Source of the DNA: Streptomyces sp. DH24
GTDB taxonomy: Bacteria; Actinomycetota; Actinomycetes; Streptomycetales; Streptomycetaceae
NCBI RefSeq assembly: GCF_029813775.1
Contig: NZ_JARVKW010000025.1
Span: forward strand, 1-64,000
Length of the DNA: 64,000 nucleotides
Direction: 5' to 3'
The first letter of the stretch is position 1, and each line of letters starts with the position of its first letter. A program made the translations under genes and the position numbers. The notes beneath the pieces were generated by a model, which did no database searches, was not told where the DNA came from, and saw nothing but the letters and a program-made list of their open reading frames with translations. Below, one piece after another: positions 25,220 to 33,999 of the stretch.

Positions 25220-25669
25220 ATGGAGCTGCGCAGCGTCGAGGAGCTGATGGACCTGCTGTACGCGTGCCGGGGCACGCGGGACACCGCGGGCCCGGGCGGC
25301 GCCCCGGCCGACCTGCACGACCACGCCCTGCGGACCGCCGCGCTGCTGCGCCGCCGGCGGCCGGCCGACAAGGAGCTCCAGGTGGCCGGCCTGGTGCGGG
25401 GCGTCGGCGCCCTGCTGTGGCAGGGCGACGCGGCGACGCGGGCGGAGCGGACCGCGGACGCCGTGCGGGCCCTGCTCGGCGAACGCGTCAGCGGCCTGGT
25501 ACGCGCCCACGCCTGCCCCGACGCGCCCGCCGACGACGACGTGCTGCGCCTGCGTCAGGCCGGCGAGGAGGGCCGCGTCACCGTGTTCGACGCGGGCGTG
25601 CTGGAGGACTGGCGCACCGTGCTGGAGCTGGTGGCTGCCCGCAACTCGCGGCTCGGCGCGGTCGACTGA
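25220..25669 (+). CDS. degenerate HD-domain (PhnZ/MIOX-like) protein
   Basis: The 149-residue protein follows the helix pattern of small PhnZ-like HD oxygenases/phosphohydrolases: DLHDHALRTAALLRRR, then ELQVAGLVRGVGALL where active relatives read LLHDIGHLL, then DAVRALLGERVSGLVRAHA where relatives have V-x-x-HV-AKRYL. The HD pair (His-Asp) and most iron ligands are replaced, so catalysis by the usual mechanism is unlikely. A GCGGGAGGAC site precedes ATG 25220. It may be a binding or regulatory relic of the fold. Assignment is by pattern only. Confidence 0.6.
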   Translation: MELRSVEELMDLLYACRGTRDTAGPGGAPADLHDHALRTAALLRRRRPADKELQVAGLVRGVGALLWQGDAATRAERTADAVRALLGERVSGLVRAHACPDAPADDDVLRLRQAGEEGRVTVFDAGVLEDWRTVLELVAARNSRLGAVD

Positions 25670-25691
25670 CCGCGCCCGCGGCCCCGCCGGG

Positions 25692-27194
25692 TCACCACTT
25701 GCCGGGCGCGTAGTCCTTCAGGAAGACGCCGTACAGGTCCTCGCCCTGCTCGCCGCGCACGATCGGGTCGTAGACCCGGGCCGCGCCGTCGACCAGGTCG
25801 AGCGGAGCGTGGAAGCCTGCCTCGGCGAGGCGCAGCTTGTCGTAGTGGGGACGCTCGTCGGTGATCCAGCCGGTGTCGACCGAGGTCATCAGGATGCGGT
25901 CGGTGTCGAACATCTCCTGGGCGCTGGTCCGCGTCACCATGTTCATGGCCGCCTTGGCGGCGTTGGTGTTGGGATGGCCCGCGCCCTTGTAGCCGCGGGC
26001 GAACACGCCTTCCATCGCCGAGACGTTGACGACGTAGGCGCGCCCGGCCGACGCCCTGCGCGCGGCCTCGGCCATCGCCGGCCGGAGCTTGCTGATCAGG
26101 ATGAAGGGTGCCGTGTAGTTGCACAGCTGGGTCTCCAGCAGCTCCACCGGGGAGATCTGCTCGATGGTCTGCACCCAGGTGTTGCTGTCCACGACGTCCG
26201 GGAGCAGGCCGCCCGCGTCGATGGCGGTGCCGTCGCGGTGCCGTTCCACGCTGGCGTGCCCGGCGACCAGGGCGAGTTCGGCCACCTGCTGCGCGTCCAG
26301 GCCGCTGACGCCGACGGGCAGCGCGGCCAGGCCGTCGACCGCGCCGGAACCGAAGGCACCGATGACGTGGTGGGCGGGCAGTTCACCGGCGGGCAGCGGG
26401 GCGCTCTCGCCCTCGACGAGCGCGGCGTAGGCGGAGGGCAGGCGGCGTACGGTCTGGGTGGCGTTGTTGATCAGGATGTCGAGCGGGCCCTGCTCGGCGA
26501 CCTGGTCGGCCAGGGCGACGGCCTGGGCGGGGTCGCGCAGGTCGATGCCGACGACCTCCAGGCGGTGGATCCAGTCCGCGGAGTCGTCCATGGCCTTGAA
26601 GCGGCGGATGGTGTCCTTCGGGAACCGGGTGGTGATCGTGGTGTGCGCGCCGTCGCGCAGCAGCCGCAGCGCGATGTACATGCCGATCTTGGCGCGCCCG
26701 CCGGTGAGCAGGGCGCGCTTGCCGGTGAGGTCGGCACGGGCGTCGCGGCGGGCGCGGTTCTCGTCGGCGCACTTCTGGCAGAGCTGGTGGTAGAAGTAGT
26801 CGACCTCGACGTACCGCGTCTTGCACACGTAGCAGGAGCGGGGCCGCTGGAGCACCCCCGCGATCTGTCCGGCCGAGACGCGGGAGGACGGCAGGATGCC
26901 CTCGGTCTCGTCGTCGATGCGCTCGGCGGAACCGGTCGCGGTGGCCTCGGTGACCGCCCGGTCGTGCGCGGTCTTGGCGGCGCGGCGCTCCTGGCGGCGG
27001 CGCTGCTTGACCGTGCGGTAGATGTGCGAGGTCGCCCGGCGCACCTTGATCGCGTCGGGGTGGTCGACGTCCAGCTTGTCGAGTTCCTCCAGCACACCGA
27101 GGCAGATCGCCAGCCGTTCGGGGTCGATGCCGGGGCCGTACGGCTCCTGGGGCGCCTCGTCCGTGGTCGCCGGGCCGTCGTCTGTCACCGTCAT
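25692..27194 (-). CDS. large SDR-family oxidoreductase with N-terminal zinc-ribbon
   Basis: The 500-residue protein has an N-terminal helical/basic part (VKQRRRQERRAAKTAHDRAV), a zinc-ribbon-like CYVCKTRYVEVDYFYHQLCQKC with two CxxC pairs (about residues 123-146), and then an SDR domain: KRALLTGGRAKIGMYIALRL (cofactor loop, Gly-x3-Ile-Gly variant), LDILINNATQTVRRLP, VVNVSAMEG, and HPNTNAAKAAMNM, where a Lys is present but the usual Tyr-x3-Lys reads Asn-x3-Lys. So the catalytic tyrosine seems to be missing. ATG 27194 is taken as the start; an alternative lies 8 codons upstream. Role unknown. Confidence 0.75.
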   Translation of the reverse strand: MTVTDDGPATTDEAPQEPYGPGIDPERLAICLGVLEELDKLDVDHPDAIKVRRATSHIYRTVKQRRRQERRAAKTAHDRAVTEATATGSAERIDDETEGILPSSRVSAGQIAGVLQRPRSCYVCKTRYVEVDYFYHQLCQKCADENRARRDARADLTGKRALLTGGRAKIGMYIALRLLRDGAHTTITTRFPKDTIRRFKAMDDSADWIHRLEVVGIDLRDPAQAVALADQVAEQGPLDILINNATQTVRRLPSAYAALVEGESAPLPAGELPAHHVIGAFGSGAVDGLAALPVGVSGLDAQQVAELALVAGHASVERHRDGTAIDAGGLLPDVVDSNTWVQTIEQISPVELLETQLCNYTAPFILISKLRPAMAEAARRASAGRAYVVNVSAMEGVFARGYKGAGHPNTNAAKAAMNMVTRTSAQEMFDTDRILMTSVDTGWITDERPHYDKLRLAEAGFHAPLDLVDGAARVYDPIVRGEQGEDLYGVFLKDYAPGKW

Positions 27195-27298
27195 CGCTCT
27201 GCCGTTTCCCCTGATCACGCGCGCGGCGCTCCGGTCGCGCCCGCTGTCGAACGGGGGATTTTACTTCAGCGCCGGGCCGCGCCACCACATCCGGTCGG

Positions 27299-28648
27299 TC
27301 AGGGCCCGCAGGCGGTGATCAGCGCCGCCACTTCGTCGGTGACGGCGGCGGCGAGCCGGTCGAGGTCCGGCACGGCCTCCGCGTCGGCGACCAGCCCGTA
27401 GTGGACCCGTCCCCGGTACGTCGAGACCGCGACCGCGAGGGACTGGCCGCGGGCCAGGGGCGCGTACGGGAACACCTCGGTGAGCGGGTTGCCTCCGAGC
27501 CGCAGGCCGAGGCCGGGCAGGGGCACGCTGGTCACCAGGATGTCGAACCAGAGCCGGGCGGCCTGGCTGACGAGGGGCCCGCCGAGCCGGTGGCCGAGGG
27601 CCGGGACGTGGTCGGCGAGCAGTGCGACGGCACCGGCGCCCCGGTGGGGTCCGGCGTCCTTGTTGCGGTCCATGGCGGTGCGGACGGCGGCGAGGCGGGC
27701 CAGCGGGTCCGCGTCGCCGACGGGGAGCCGTATCAGGTAGCCGGAGAGCCGGTTGCCCTGTGGGTGGGCGGTGCGCGGGCGGCGCCGGGAGACGGGGATC
27801 AGGGCGCGGGGCGCGACGCCCTCGCTGCCGTCGCCGCGCTCGTCGAGCCAGCGGCGCAGGGCGCCCGCGACGACGGCGATCACGACGTCGTTGACGGTGC
27901 CGCCGACGGCCTTGCGGACGAGGTGCACGTCGTCGATGTCGACGACCACGCCGGCGGTGCGGCGGGTGCCGGTGGGCCGGGAGGTGAGCGCCGGCGTGGG
28001 GCGGGCGGCCAGGGTGGAGCGGGCGACCGAGGCGCCGATGTCGAGGGCGCGGCCGATGTCGGACACGGCGCCGCGCAGCAGCCCCGGCAGCCGCCGCACG
28101 TCCGGGAACAGGCCGCGCGGGGGCTCCTGCGGGCGCGGCCGGCGCTCGGGCAGGTCCACCGGGTCGAGGACGGCGGCGGCCAGGGTCAGCGCCCGCAGCC
28201 CGTCGGCGAGGGCGTGGTGGAACTTGAACAGCACCGCGAAGGACGTCCCGTCCTCGCCCGGCAGCACGTGCGCCTCCCAGGGCGGCCGGCCGCGCTCCAG
28301 CGGGCGCTGCATGAGCCGCCCTGCGGCGGCCTGGAAGTCGCCGGCCGGGGCGTGCAGCCGGACGTGGTCGAGGGGGTCGAAGTCCGGGTCGGGTTCGCGG
28401 GCGGCGCCGCCGAACGCGGGCGGGAAGGCCGGCGGCAGGGTGAGCGGCTGCCACACGTCGCGGATGCGCATCCGCAGCCCGGGCACACCGGCCGCGCGGG
28501 CCGCGAGCAGGTCGGCGGCGTGCGCGCCCGCGGTGGGCGACGTGGCCGCGAACACGCCGAGCGCGCCGAGGTGCATGGGGTGCTCGGCGGACTCCATGTT
28601 CCAGAACGCCAGGTCGAGTGGGGCGAGCAGGTCGGCAGTCAAGGGCAT
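27299..28648 (-). CDS. wax ester synthase / diacylglycerol acyltransferase (WS/DGAT)
   Basis: The 449-residue protein has the acyltransferase motif HHALADG (about residue 142), the N-terminal LLAPLDLAFWNMESAEHPMHLG block, GTVNDVVIAVVAGALRRWL, and the C-terminal LVTSVPLPG and PLARGQSLAVAVSTYRGRVHYGL. These define the bacterial WS/DGAT family, which makes triacylglycerol or wax ester from acyl-CoA; Streptomyces store triacylglycerol. It is probably membrane-associated. It lies alone, 104 bp from the SDR gene. Confidence 0.92.
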   Translation of the reverse strand: MPLTADLLAPLDLAFWNMESAEHPMHLGALGVFAATSPTAGAHAADLLAARAAGVPGLRMRIRDVWQPLTLPPAFPPAFGGAAREPDPDFDPLDHVRLHAPAGDFQAAAGRLMQRPLERGRPPWEAHVLPGEDGTSFAVLFKFHHALADGLRALTLAAAVLDPVDLPERRPRPQEPPRGLFPDVRRLPGLLRGAVSDIGRALDIGASVARSTLAARPTPALTSRPTGTRRTAGVVVDIDDVHLVRKAVGGTVNDVVIAVVAGALRRWLDERGDGSEGVAPRALIPVSRRRPRTAHPQGNRLSGYLIRLPVGDADPLARLAAVRTAMDRNKDAGPHRGAGAVALLADHVPALGHRLGGPLVSQAARLWFDILVTSVPLPGLGLRLGGNPLTEVFPYAPLARGQSLAVAVSTYRGRVHYGLVADAEAVPDLDRLAAAVTDEVAALITACGP

Positions 28649-28810
28649 GGCCTCGCGCTTCGACGACGGGTGGACAAGCAGTGAATCCCCCCGGAGCGAT
28701 TACGGTCAAGCGCGATCATGCTACGCACAGTCAACAGCGGATTGAGTCCCGCCCCTCCGGTCGGCACCGCGGAGTGCGTGGGAGGGGCGGGGTTCAGGGG
28801 GCGGGTGCGG

Positions 28811-31141
28811 TCACTTCAGGGCGGGCGGCGCCGCGTTGGCCCCCGTTCCCCACTCCGACGGGCGCGGGCCGACCGTGAAGTCGAGCACACGGACCGAGCG
28901 GAGAGTGTCCGTCGTCAGATACGTCCGGTCGTAGGACACCCCGTCGGTACGGGCCGACTGGACGTAGCGGTCCGTGGCCGAGGTGCCGGGCGCCGTGACG
29001 GTCAGGGCGCCGTGCGGGTAGTAGCGGCGGTCGAGGGCGAGGTCGACGCGGTCGAAGACGGGGGTGGACAGGCCCCAGGTGTCGTGGCCGGGCTGGACCG
29101 GGAAGACGCCGATCGAGGACAGGACGTTCCAGGCGGACATCGTGCCGAGGTCGTCGTTGCCGGTCATGCCGGTCGGGGTGTCGGTGAACAGGGTGAGCGC
29201 CGCGTGCACCACGTCGGTCGTCTTCCAGGGCTGCCCGGTCGACAGGTAGGTGTACGGGGCGATGAGGTCGGGCTCGTTCTGCGGGTTGTACTTGTCGGCG
29301 TCGTAGTAGTCGTACGGCCCGTTCACCCACACCTCGCGGGCGGTCTTCGCCGGGTCCTGAAGCAGCCGGTCGTAGGCGAAGAACGAGTCGAGCCGGTCGT
29401 TCGCGGCCTGCTTGCCGCCGATGAGGCCGATCATGCCGGGCAGGTCCTGCGGCACGAGCCACTGGTACTGCCAGGAGGTGCCCTCGTGGAAGCCCTCGCT
29501 CTGCGCCGGGTCGGCGGGACCGGTGAAGGCGCCGGAGGCGTCGCGGGCGCGGAAGAAGCCGGTCGAGGGGTCGAAGACGTTGCGGTAGCTCTGCGCCCGG
29601 GCCGCGTACCGTTCGGCGTCCTGTTCGTGGCCAAGGTCGCGGGCCATCTGCGCGAGCATCGCGTCGGACAGGGCGTACTCCAGGGTGGCGGAGGCGCCGT
29701 GGTCGTAGTCGGAGTCGCCCGGCTTGGCGTGCGGGCGGCCCTCGACGTAGGGGGCGAAGCCGTCGGCGAGGTACTCCCGGTTGGCCTCGCGGCCCACGGC
29801 CGGGGAGCCGGCGGGCGGCACCCCGTCGGCGTTCTTCCGCAGCGCGCGGTAGGCCCGCTCCTCCCAGCCGTGCAGCAGGCCCTGCTGGTAGGCGTTGGTG
29901 AGGAACGGCGTGACCGGGTCGCCGGTCATGATGTTCGTCTCGACCGTGCCGTAGCCCCACTTGGGCAGCCAGCCGCTCTCCTCGTCGATCCTGATGACGG
30001 AGATCGCCATGTCGCGGGCCTCGCGGGGCGCGAGCAGGGCGAGGAGCTGGGACTGGGTGCGGTAGGTGTCCCACAGGGACCAGTTCTGGTAGTACGTGAA
30101 GTCCCGGGCCCGGTGGATCTTCCGGTCCCAGCCGGTGTAGCGGCCGTCGGCGTCGCTGCCGATGTTGGGCGCGAGGAACGACCGGTACAGGGACGAGTAG
30201 AAGGTCCTGCGCAGGGTCTCGTCGCCGCCCCGCACCCGTACGTCGTCCAGGCGGTCCTCCCAGGTGCGCCGGGCCGCCTCGCGCACCGCGTCGAAGGAAC
30301 GGCCGCCCTCCGCGCGGAGGTTGCCGGCGGCGCCGCGTGCGTCCACGTAGGACAGGGCGGTGGTGGCTTCGACGGTGCGGTCCTCACTGGTGTCGAAGCG
30401 GACGTAGGCGCCGTCGCCGCCGGTGCGCGAACCGGCCGTGACCGTGCCGTCGTCCCAGGTGCCGTGCGCGGTGAACGGCCGGTCGAAGCGGGTGATCGTG
30501 TAGAGCGTGTACGGCTCGGTGTCCTGGCAGAAGCCGCGGCCCGTGATGGCGGTGCGCACGGTGCGGCTGTCGAGGATCTCCACCGTCGTGTCCACCGTGC
30601 GGTGCAGCGACTGGCCCGCGTTGAGCAGGACGTTGGCCTTGTCGGTGGCGGGGAAGGTGTAGCGCTGCACGCCGGTGCGCTCGGACGCGGTGAGTTCCGC
30701 CCGTATCCCGGAGGTCAGGCCGACGCGGTAGTAGCCGGGGCTCGCCTCCTCGTCGTCGTGGGAGAACCCGGCGGCGTACTTCGCGTAGTCGGTCTCCGTG
30801 ACGTCGCCGGTGGTCGGCAGGACGGGCAGGTCGCCGCCGAGGCCGCAGCCGACGCCGGAGAGGTGGACCAGGGAGAAGCCGCGGATGCGGTCGTGGGAGT
30901 GGTCGTAGCCGGTGTTGTGGCCGGTGTCCGGGGAGAACTGCACCATGCCGAAGGGCACGGCGGCACCCGGATACGTGTTGCCCTCGTTCTCCGTCCCGAT
31001 GAACGGGTTCACCAGGTCGGTGAGCCGGGTCTCGGCGGAGCCGGAGGGGGTGTCGGCGGCCCGGGCCGCCGGTGCGGCGAGCAGCATGAGCGCTGCCGCC
31101 GCACCGGCCGTGCCCCGGCGCAGGCGCCGGGCGTTTGTCAT
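28811..31141 (-). CDS. secreted GH92 alpha-mannosidase
   Basis: The 776-residue protein starts MTNARRLRRGTAGAAAALMLLAAPAARAA, a signal peptide cleaved after ARA. GH92 hallmarks follow: LVNPFIGTENEGNTYPGA, GFSLVHLSGVGCG, YQNWSLWDTYRTQSQLLAL, WLPKWGYG, SEGFHEGTSWQYQW, NPQNEPDLIAPY (acid Glu) and TGNDDLGTMSAWNVLSSIG (base Asp). These calcium-dependent exo-mannosidases trim alpha-mannosyl glycans. ATG 31141 overlaps the GH2 stop (ATGA), so the two enzymes are coupled and probably attack the same glycan. Confidence 0.93.
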   Translation of the reverse strand: MTNARRLRRGTAGAAAALMLLAAPAARAADTPSGSAETRLTDLVNPFIGTENEGNTYPGAAVPFGMVQFSPDTGHNTGYDHSHDRIRGFSLVHLSGVGCGLGGDLPVLPTTGDVTETDYAKYAAGFSHDDEEASPGYYRVGLTSGIRAELTASERTGVQRYTFPATDKANVLLNAGQSLHRTVDTTVEILDSRTVRTAITGRGFCQDTEPYTLYTITRFDRPFTAHGTWDDGTVTAGSRTGGDGAYVRFDTSEDRTVEATTALSYVDARGAAGNLRAEGGRSFDAVREAARRTWEDRLDDVRVRGGDETLRRTFYSSLYRSFLAPNIGSDADGRYTGWDRKIHRARDFTYYQNWSLWDTYRTQSQLLALLAPREARDMAISVIRIDEESGWLPKWGYGTVETNIMTGDPVTPFLTNAYQQGLLHGWEERAYRALRKNADGVPPAGSPAVGREANREYLADGFAPYVEGRPHAKPGDSDYDHGASATLEYALSDAMLAQMARDLGHEQDAERYAARAQSYRNVFDPSTGFFRARDASGAFTGPADPAQSEGFHEGTSWQYQWLVPQDLPGMIGLIGGKQAANDRLDSFFAYDRLLQDPAKTAREVWVNGPYDYYDADKYNPQNEPDLIAPYTYLSTGQPWKTTDVVHAALTLFTDTPTGMTGNDDLGTMSAWNVLSSIGVFPVQPGHDTWGLSTPVFDRVDLALDRRYYPHGALTVTAPGTSATDRYVQSARTDGVSYDRTYLTTDTLRSVRVLDFTVGPRPSEWGTGANAAPPALK

Positions 31142-33762
31142 GACGCGTTTCCTCCGGTGGCCGCGCAGCCCGCGGGCGCCGCCTGTGACGCGTCGCGGAT
31201 CAGGGCCTGGTGAGCGGCCTTCAGACGTGCGGTGTCGGGCTTGAGCACCTTGCGGTCGTAGGTGAGGAAACCGTTCAACTCGCCCTCGACGTCGGTGATC
31301 TGGGTGTAGACGGCGCCGTTGCTGCCCTTGCAGACCAGGGCGCGCACCTCGTCGAGCTTGGTGAGGTAGTCGTCGGTGTAGGTGGCCGGGTCGACGTCGA
31401 CGTACGACTGCTGCACCGGCCAGGCGTGGCCGGGCACCGCGAGGCCGAGGCCGCCGTACTCGCCGCTGACCAGGGCGCGTTCGCCGTCCGGCCGGGGCGG
31501 CAGGGCCGGGCTCGGGTAGCCGTGCTCGTCCATGATGTCGCCGGCGTTGCCGTCCGCCCCGAGGTTCAGGCCGGACTGGTTGTTGACCAGCCGGGTCGGG
31601 TCCCAGGCCTTGGCCTGCTCGGCGACGCGGCCGATGTCGTACTGGCCCCAGCCCTCGTTGAAGGTGACCCACATGACGACCGACGGGCTGCTGATGTGCT
31701 CGTCGATCATCTCCTTCATCTCCCGCTCGTACTGGGCGCGCGCCTCGGTGGACGGGTTCACGCCGGCGGTCATCGCGGGCATGTCCTGCCACACCAGCAG
31801 ACCCAGCCTGTCGGCCCAGTAGAACCAGCGGTCGGGCTCGACCTTGATGTGCTTGCGCACCGAGTTGAAGCCGAGCTTCTTGTGCGCCTCCAGGTCGTAC
31901 GCCAGGGCCTCGTCGGTCGGCGCGGTGTGCAGGCCGTCCGGCCAGAAGCCCTGGTCGAGGGTGGCCATCAGGAAGACCGGCTTGCCGTTGAGCATCGTGC
32001 GCGGCACGCCGTCGACCTTCTGAACGGCGATGGACCGCATACCGAAGTAACTGCTCACGCGGTCGCTGCCGACGGTCACCTTCAGGTCGTACAGGAACGG
32101 GTCGTCGGGCGACCACAGGCGCGGCTCGTCGATGGTCAGGGTCAGCGGACCGCCGGTGCGGCCGGTGGCGGTGGCCACCCGCTTGCGCCCCTCGTACGCC
32201 GTCGCCGTGACCGGTACGCCGTCCCGGACGCCCTTCGCCTCGACGGTGAGGGTCTTCTTCGCGACGTCGGGGATCAGCTTGAGGGAGTCGACGTGGTCGG
32301 CGGCGACCGGCTCCATCCACACCGTCTGCCAGATGCCGGAACTCGGCGTGTACCAGATGCCGCTCGGGTCCAGGCGCTGCTTGCCCATCGGCGGGTTCTC
32401 GGCGCCGGACGCGTCGGTCGGGTCGTACACGCCGACGATGAGTTCCTGGGTGGAGCCCGGCTTCAGGGCGTCGGTGACGTCGGCGCTGAACTTGTCGTAG
32501 CCGCCCTTGTGTTCTGCGACCTTCGTGCCGTTGACGTAGACGACGGACTGCCAGTCGACCGCGCCGAAGTTCAGCTTCAGGCGCTTGCCGGAGCCGATCT
32601 TCCAGTCGGCGGGCACCGTGAACGTACGGCGGTACCACATGCGGTCCTCGTGCCGCTCTATGCCGGACAGCTGGGACTCCACCGGGTACGGGACGAGGAT
32701 GCGCTCGCCGAGCGTCCGGCCCACGGGCGGCTGCTCACCGGCCTCGGCCGCCGCGAACTGCCAGCTGCCGTTGAGGTTGCGCCACTGGGTGCGGGTCAAC
32801 TGCGGCCGCGGGTACTCCGGGTGGGCGTTGTCCGGCCCCACCTCGTCGGCCCACTTGGTGCGCAGCTGGTACGTCGAGTGGTTGGGGCCGCTGCTCCAGA
32901 ACGCCTTGACAACGTTGCCGTCCGTTCCGGCGAGGCCGCCCTGGCCGTCGTAGCGGATGTCGGCGGTGCCGCGTGCGGTGCCGGTCTTGTTGCCGACGAC
33001 GGGCTGTTCGAGCGTGACGAGGAGCGCCTTGGGGTCGGCCGGGTCCTGACGGACGTCTCCGAGCGGCCACTTGGCGCCGCCGATCACCGCTTCGAGGTGG
33101 TCGGCCAGACCCGCCGGGGGTGCGGCCAGGGTCTGCGCGAAGTCCAGCTTGAGGGTGCGGCCCGAGCCGAGGACGGTCGCCGCGGTGGCGCCGTCGTAGT
33201 CCCAGCCGTCGGGGAGGCGGAACGCCGACTGCGGGACGGGCTCCTTGGCGCCGCCGGGCTCGGTCCAGCGCAGGTGGAGGTTGGAGCCGCCGAAGTGCTC
33301 GAAGTACTCGACCTTGACGTCGTAGGCCGTTCCGGCGTTCAACTCCACCGGCTGGGAGGTCTGTTCCCGGTCCCAGTCGTCGACCCAGTGGTCGATGGCG
33401 AGCCGCCCGTCGATCCACAGGCGGAAGCCGTTGTCGCCGATCATCGAGAAGGTGTGGGGGCCGGTCTTCTCCGGCACGATCTTGCCGGTCCAGCGCACAC
33501 TCGCGTCGTCCGAGCGGCCGGTGGCGAACGCGAGGCGCGGCTCCAGGTTGTCGAAGTCGATGTCGCGGTCGAATCCGGTGGCCTTCAGCTCGTGGAAGTC
33601 GAAGGCTCCCGGGGCGGACTGCGTGTAGTACTCGCCCTTCAGGCCGTGCACTTCGGCCGCCGGGTCGGCGGCGGACGCGGACGGCGCGGCGGTGAGCCCG
33701 GTGAAGCCGAGAGCCGCGGCGAGCAGGAGCGCGAGTCTGGTTCTGAGTCGTCTGGCGCGCAC
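31138..33762 (-). CDS. secreted GH2 glycosidase with an N-terminal PA14 domain
   Basis: The 874-residue protein begins VRARRLRTRLALLLAAALGF, a signal peptide ending ASASA. A PA14 module (about 45-185, GLKGEYYTQ ... FGGSNLHLRW) comes next. Then come the GH2 sugar-binding and immunoglobulin-like domains and a TIM barrel with acid/base Glu in TFNEGWGQYD and nucleophile Glu in VSGEYGGLG. GTG 33762 follows GGAGGATCC closely; an upstream GTG at 33810 would not give a signal peptide. Activity (beta-galactosidase, beta-mannosidase or other) is undetermined; coupling with GH92 suggests a mannose-containing glycan. Confidence 0.9.
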   Translation of the reverse strand: MRARRLRTRLALLLAAALGFTGLTAAPSASAADPAAEVHGLKGEYYTQSAPGAFDFHELKATGFDRDIDFDNLEPRLAFATGRSDDASVRWTGKIVPEKTGPHTFSMIGDNGFRLWIDGRLAIDHWVDDWDREQTSQPVELNAGTAYDVKVEYFEHFGGSNLHLRWTEPGGAKEPVPQSAFRLPDGWDYDGATAATVLGSGRTLKLDFAQTLAAPPAGLADHLEAVIGGAKWPLGDVRQDPADPKALLVTLEQPVVGNKTGTARGTADIRYDGQGGLAGTDGNVVKAFWSSGPNHSTYQLRTKWADEVGPDNAHPEYPRPQLTRTQWRNLNGSWQFAAAEAGEQPPVGRTLGERILVPYPVESQLSGIERHEDRMWYRRTFTVPADWKIGSGKRLKLNFGAVDWQSVVYVNGTKVAEHKGGYDKFSADVTDALKPGSTQELIVGVYDPTDASGAENPPMGKQRLDPSGIWYTPSSGIWQTVWMEPVAADHVDSLKLIPDVAKKTLTVEAKGVRDGVPVTATAYEGRKRVATATGRTGGPLTLTIDEPRLWSPDDPFLYDLKVTVGSDRVSSYFGMRSIAVQKVDGVPRTMLNGKPVFLMATLDQGFWPDGLHTAPTDEALAYDLEAHKKLGFNSVRKHIKVEPDRWFYWADRLGLLVWQDMPAMTAGVNPSTEARAQYEREMKEMIDEHISSPSVVMWVTFNEGWGQYDIGRVAEQAKAWDPTRLVNNQSGLNLGADGNAGDIMDEHGYPSPALPPRPDGERALVSGEYGGLGLAVPGHAWPVQQSYVDVDPATYTDDYLTKLDEVRALVCKGSNGAVYTQITDVEGELNGFLTYDRKVLKPDTARLKAAHQALIRDASQAAPAGCAATGGNAS

Positions 33763-33864
33763 GGATCCTCCGTGTTGGGGGTTGGCGGAAGGTGGCGTTT
33801 TCAGAGGCACGCGGTGGGGGGTTGCGGCGCTGCGCGAGATGCTTTGTGTTCGATGTTGGTCGGT

Positions 33865-33880
33865 ACAACGTTGTCACAAC
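33865..33880. promoter_or_regulatory. overlapping palindromes, LacI-type operator candidate for the GH2-GH92 unit
   Basis: ACAACGTTGT (33865-33874) is a perfect palindrome with a central CG, the form of LacI-family operators. It overlaps GTTGTCACAAC (33870-33880), a second perfect palindrome. The site lies about 103 bp upstream of the GH2 GTG in an otherwise GC-rich spacer. No LacI gene is adjacent. Confidence 0.5.
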
Positions 33881-33999
33881 GGGCAGTTGGCATGACAACA
33901 CGGATTCCGCTTGCCGTCCAGGGACCCGACACGCCACAGCGCGAAGTCCCGCCCTTGACATGGACGGGACTCTCCTGGGTTCGTTCGCGCGCGAGCGGG

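Noticed and set aside
33953..33960. TTGACA -35-like element on the plus strand
   Set aside because: No -10 follows at proper spacing and no plus-strand gene begins until 37538.
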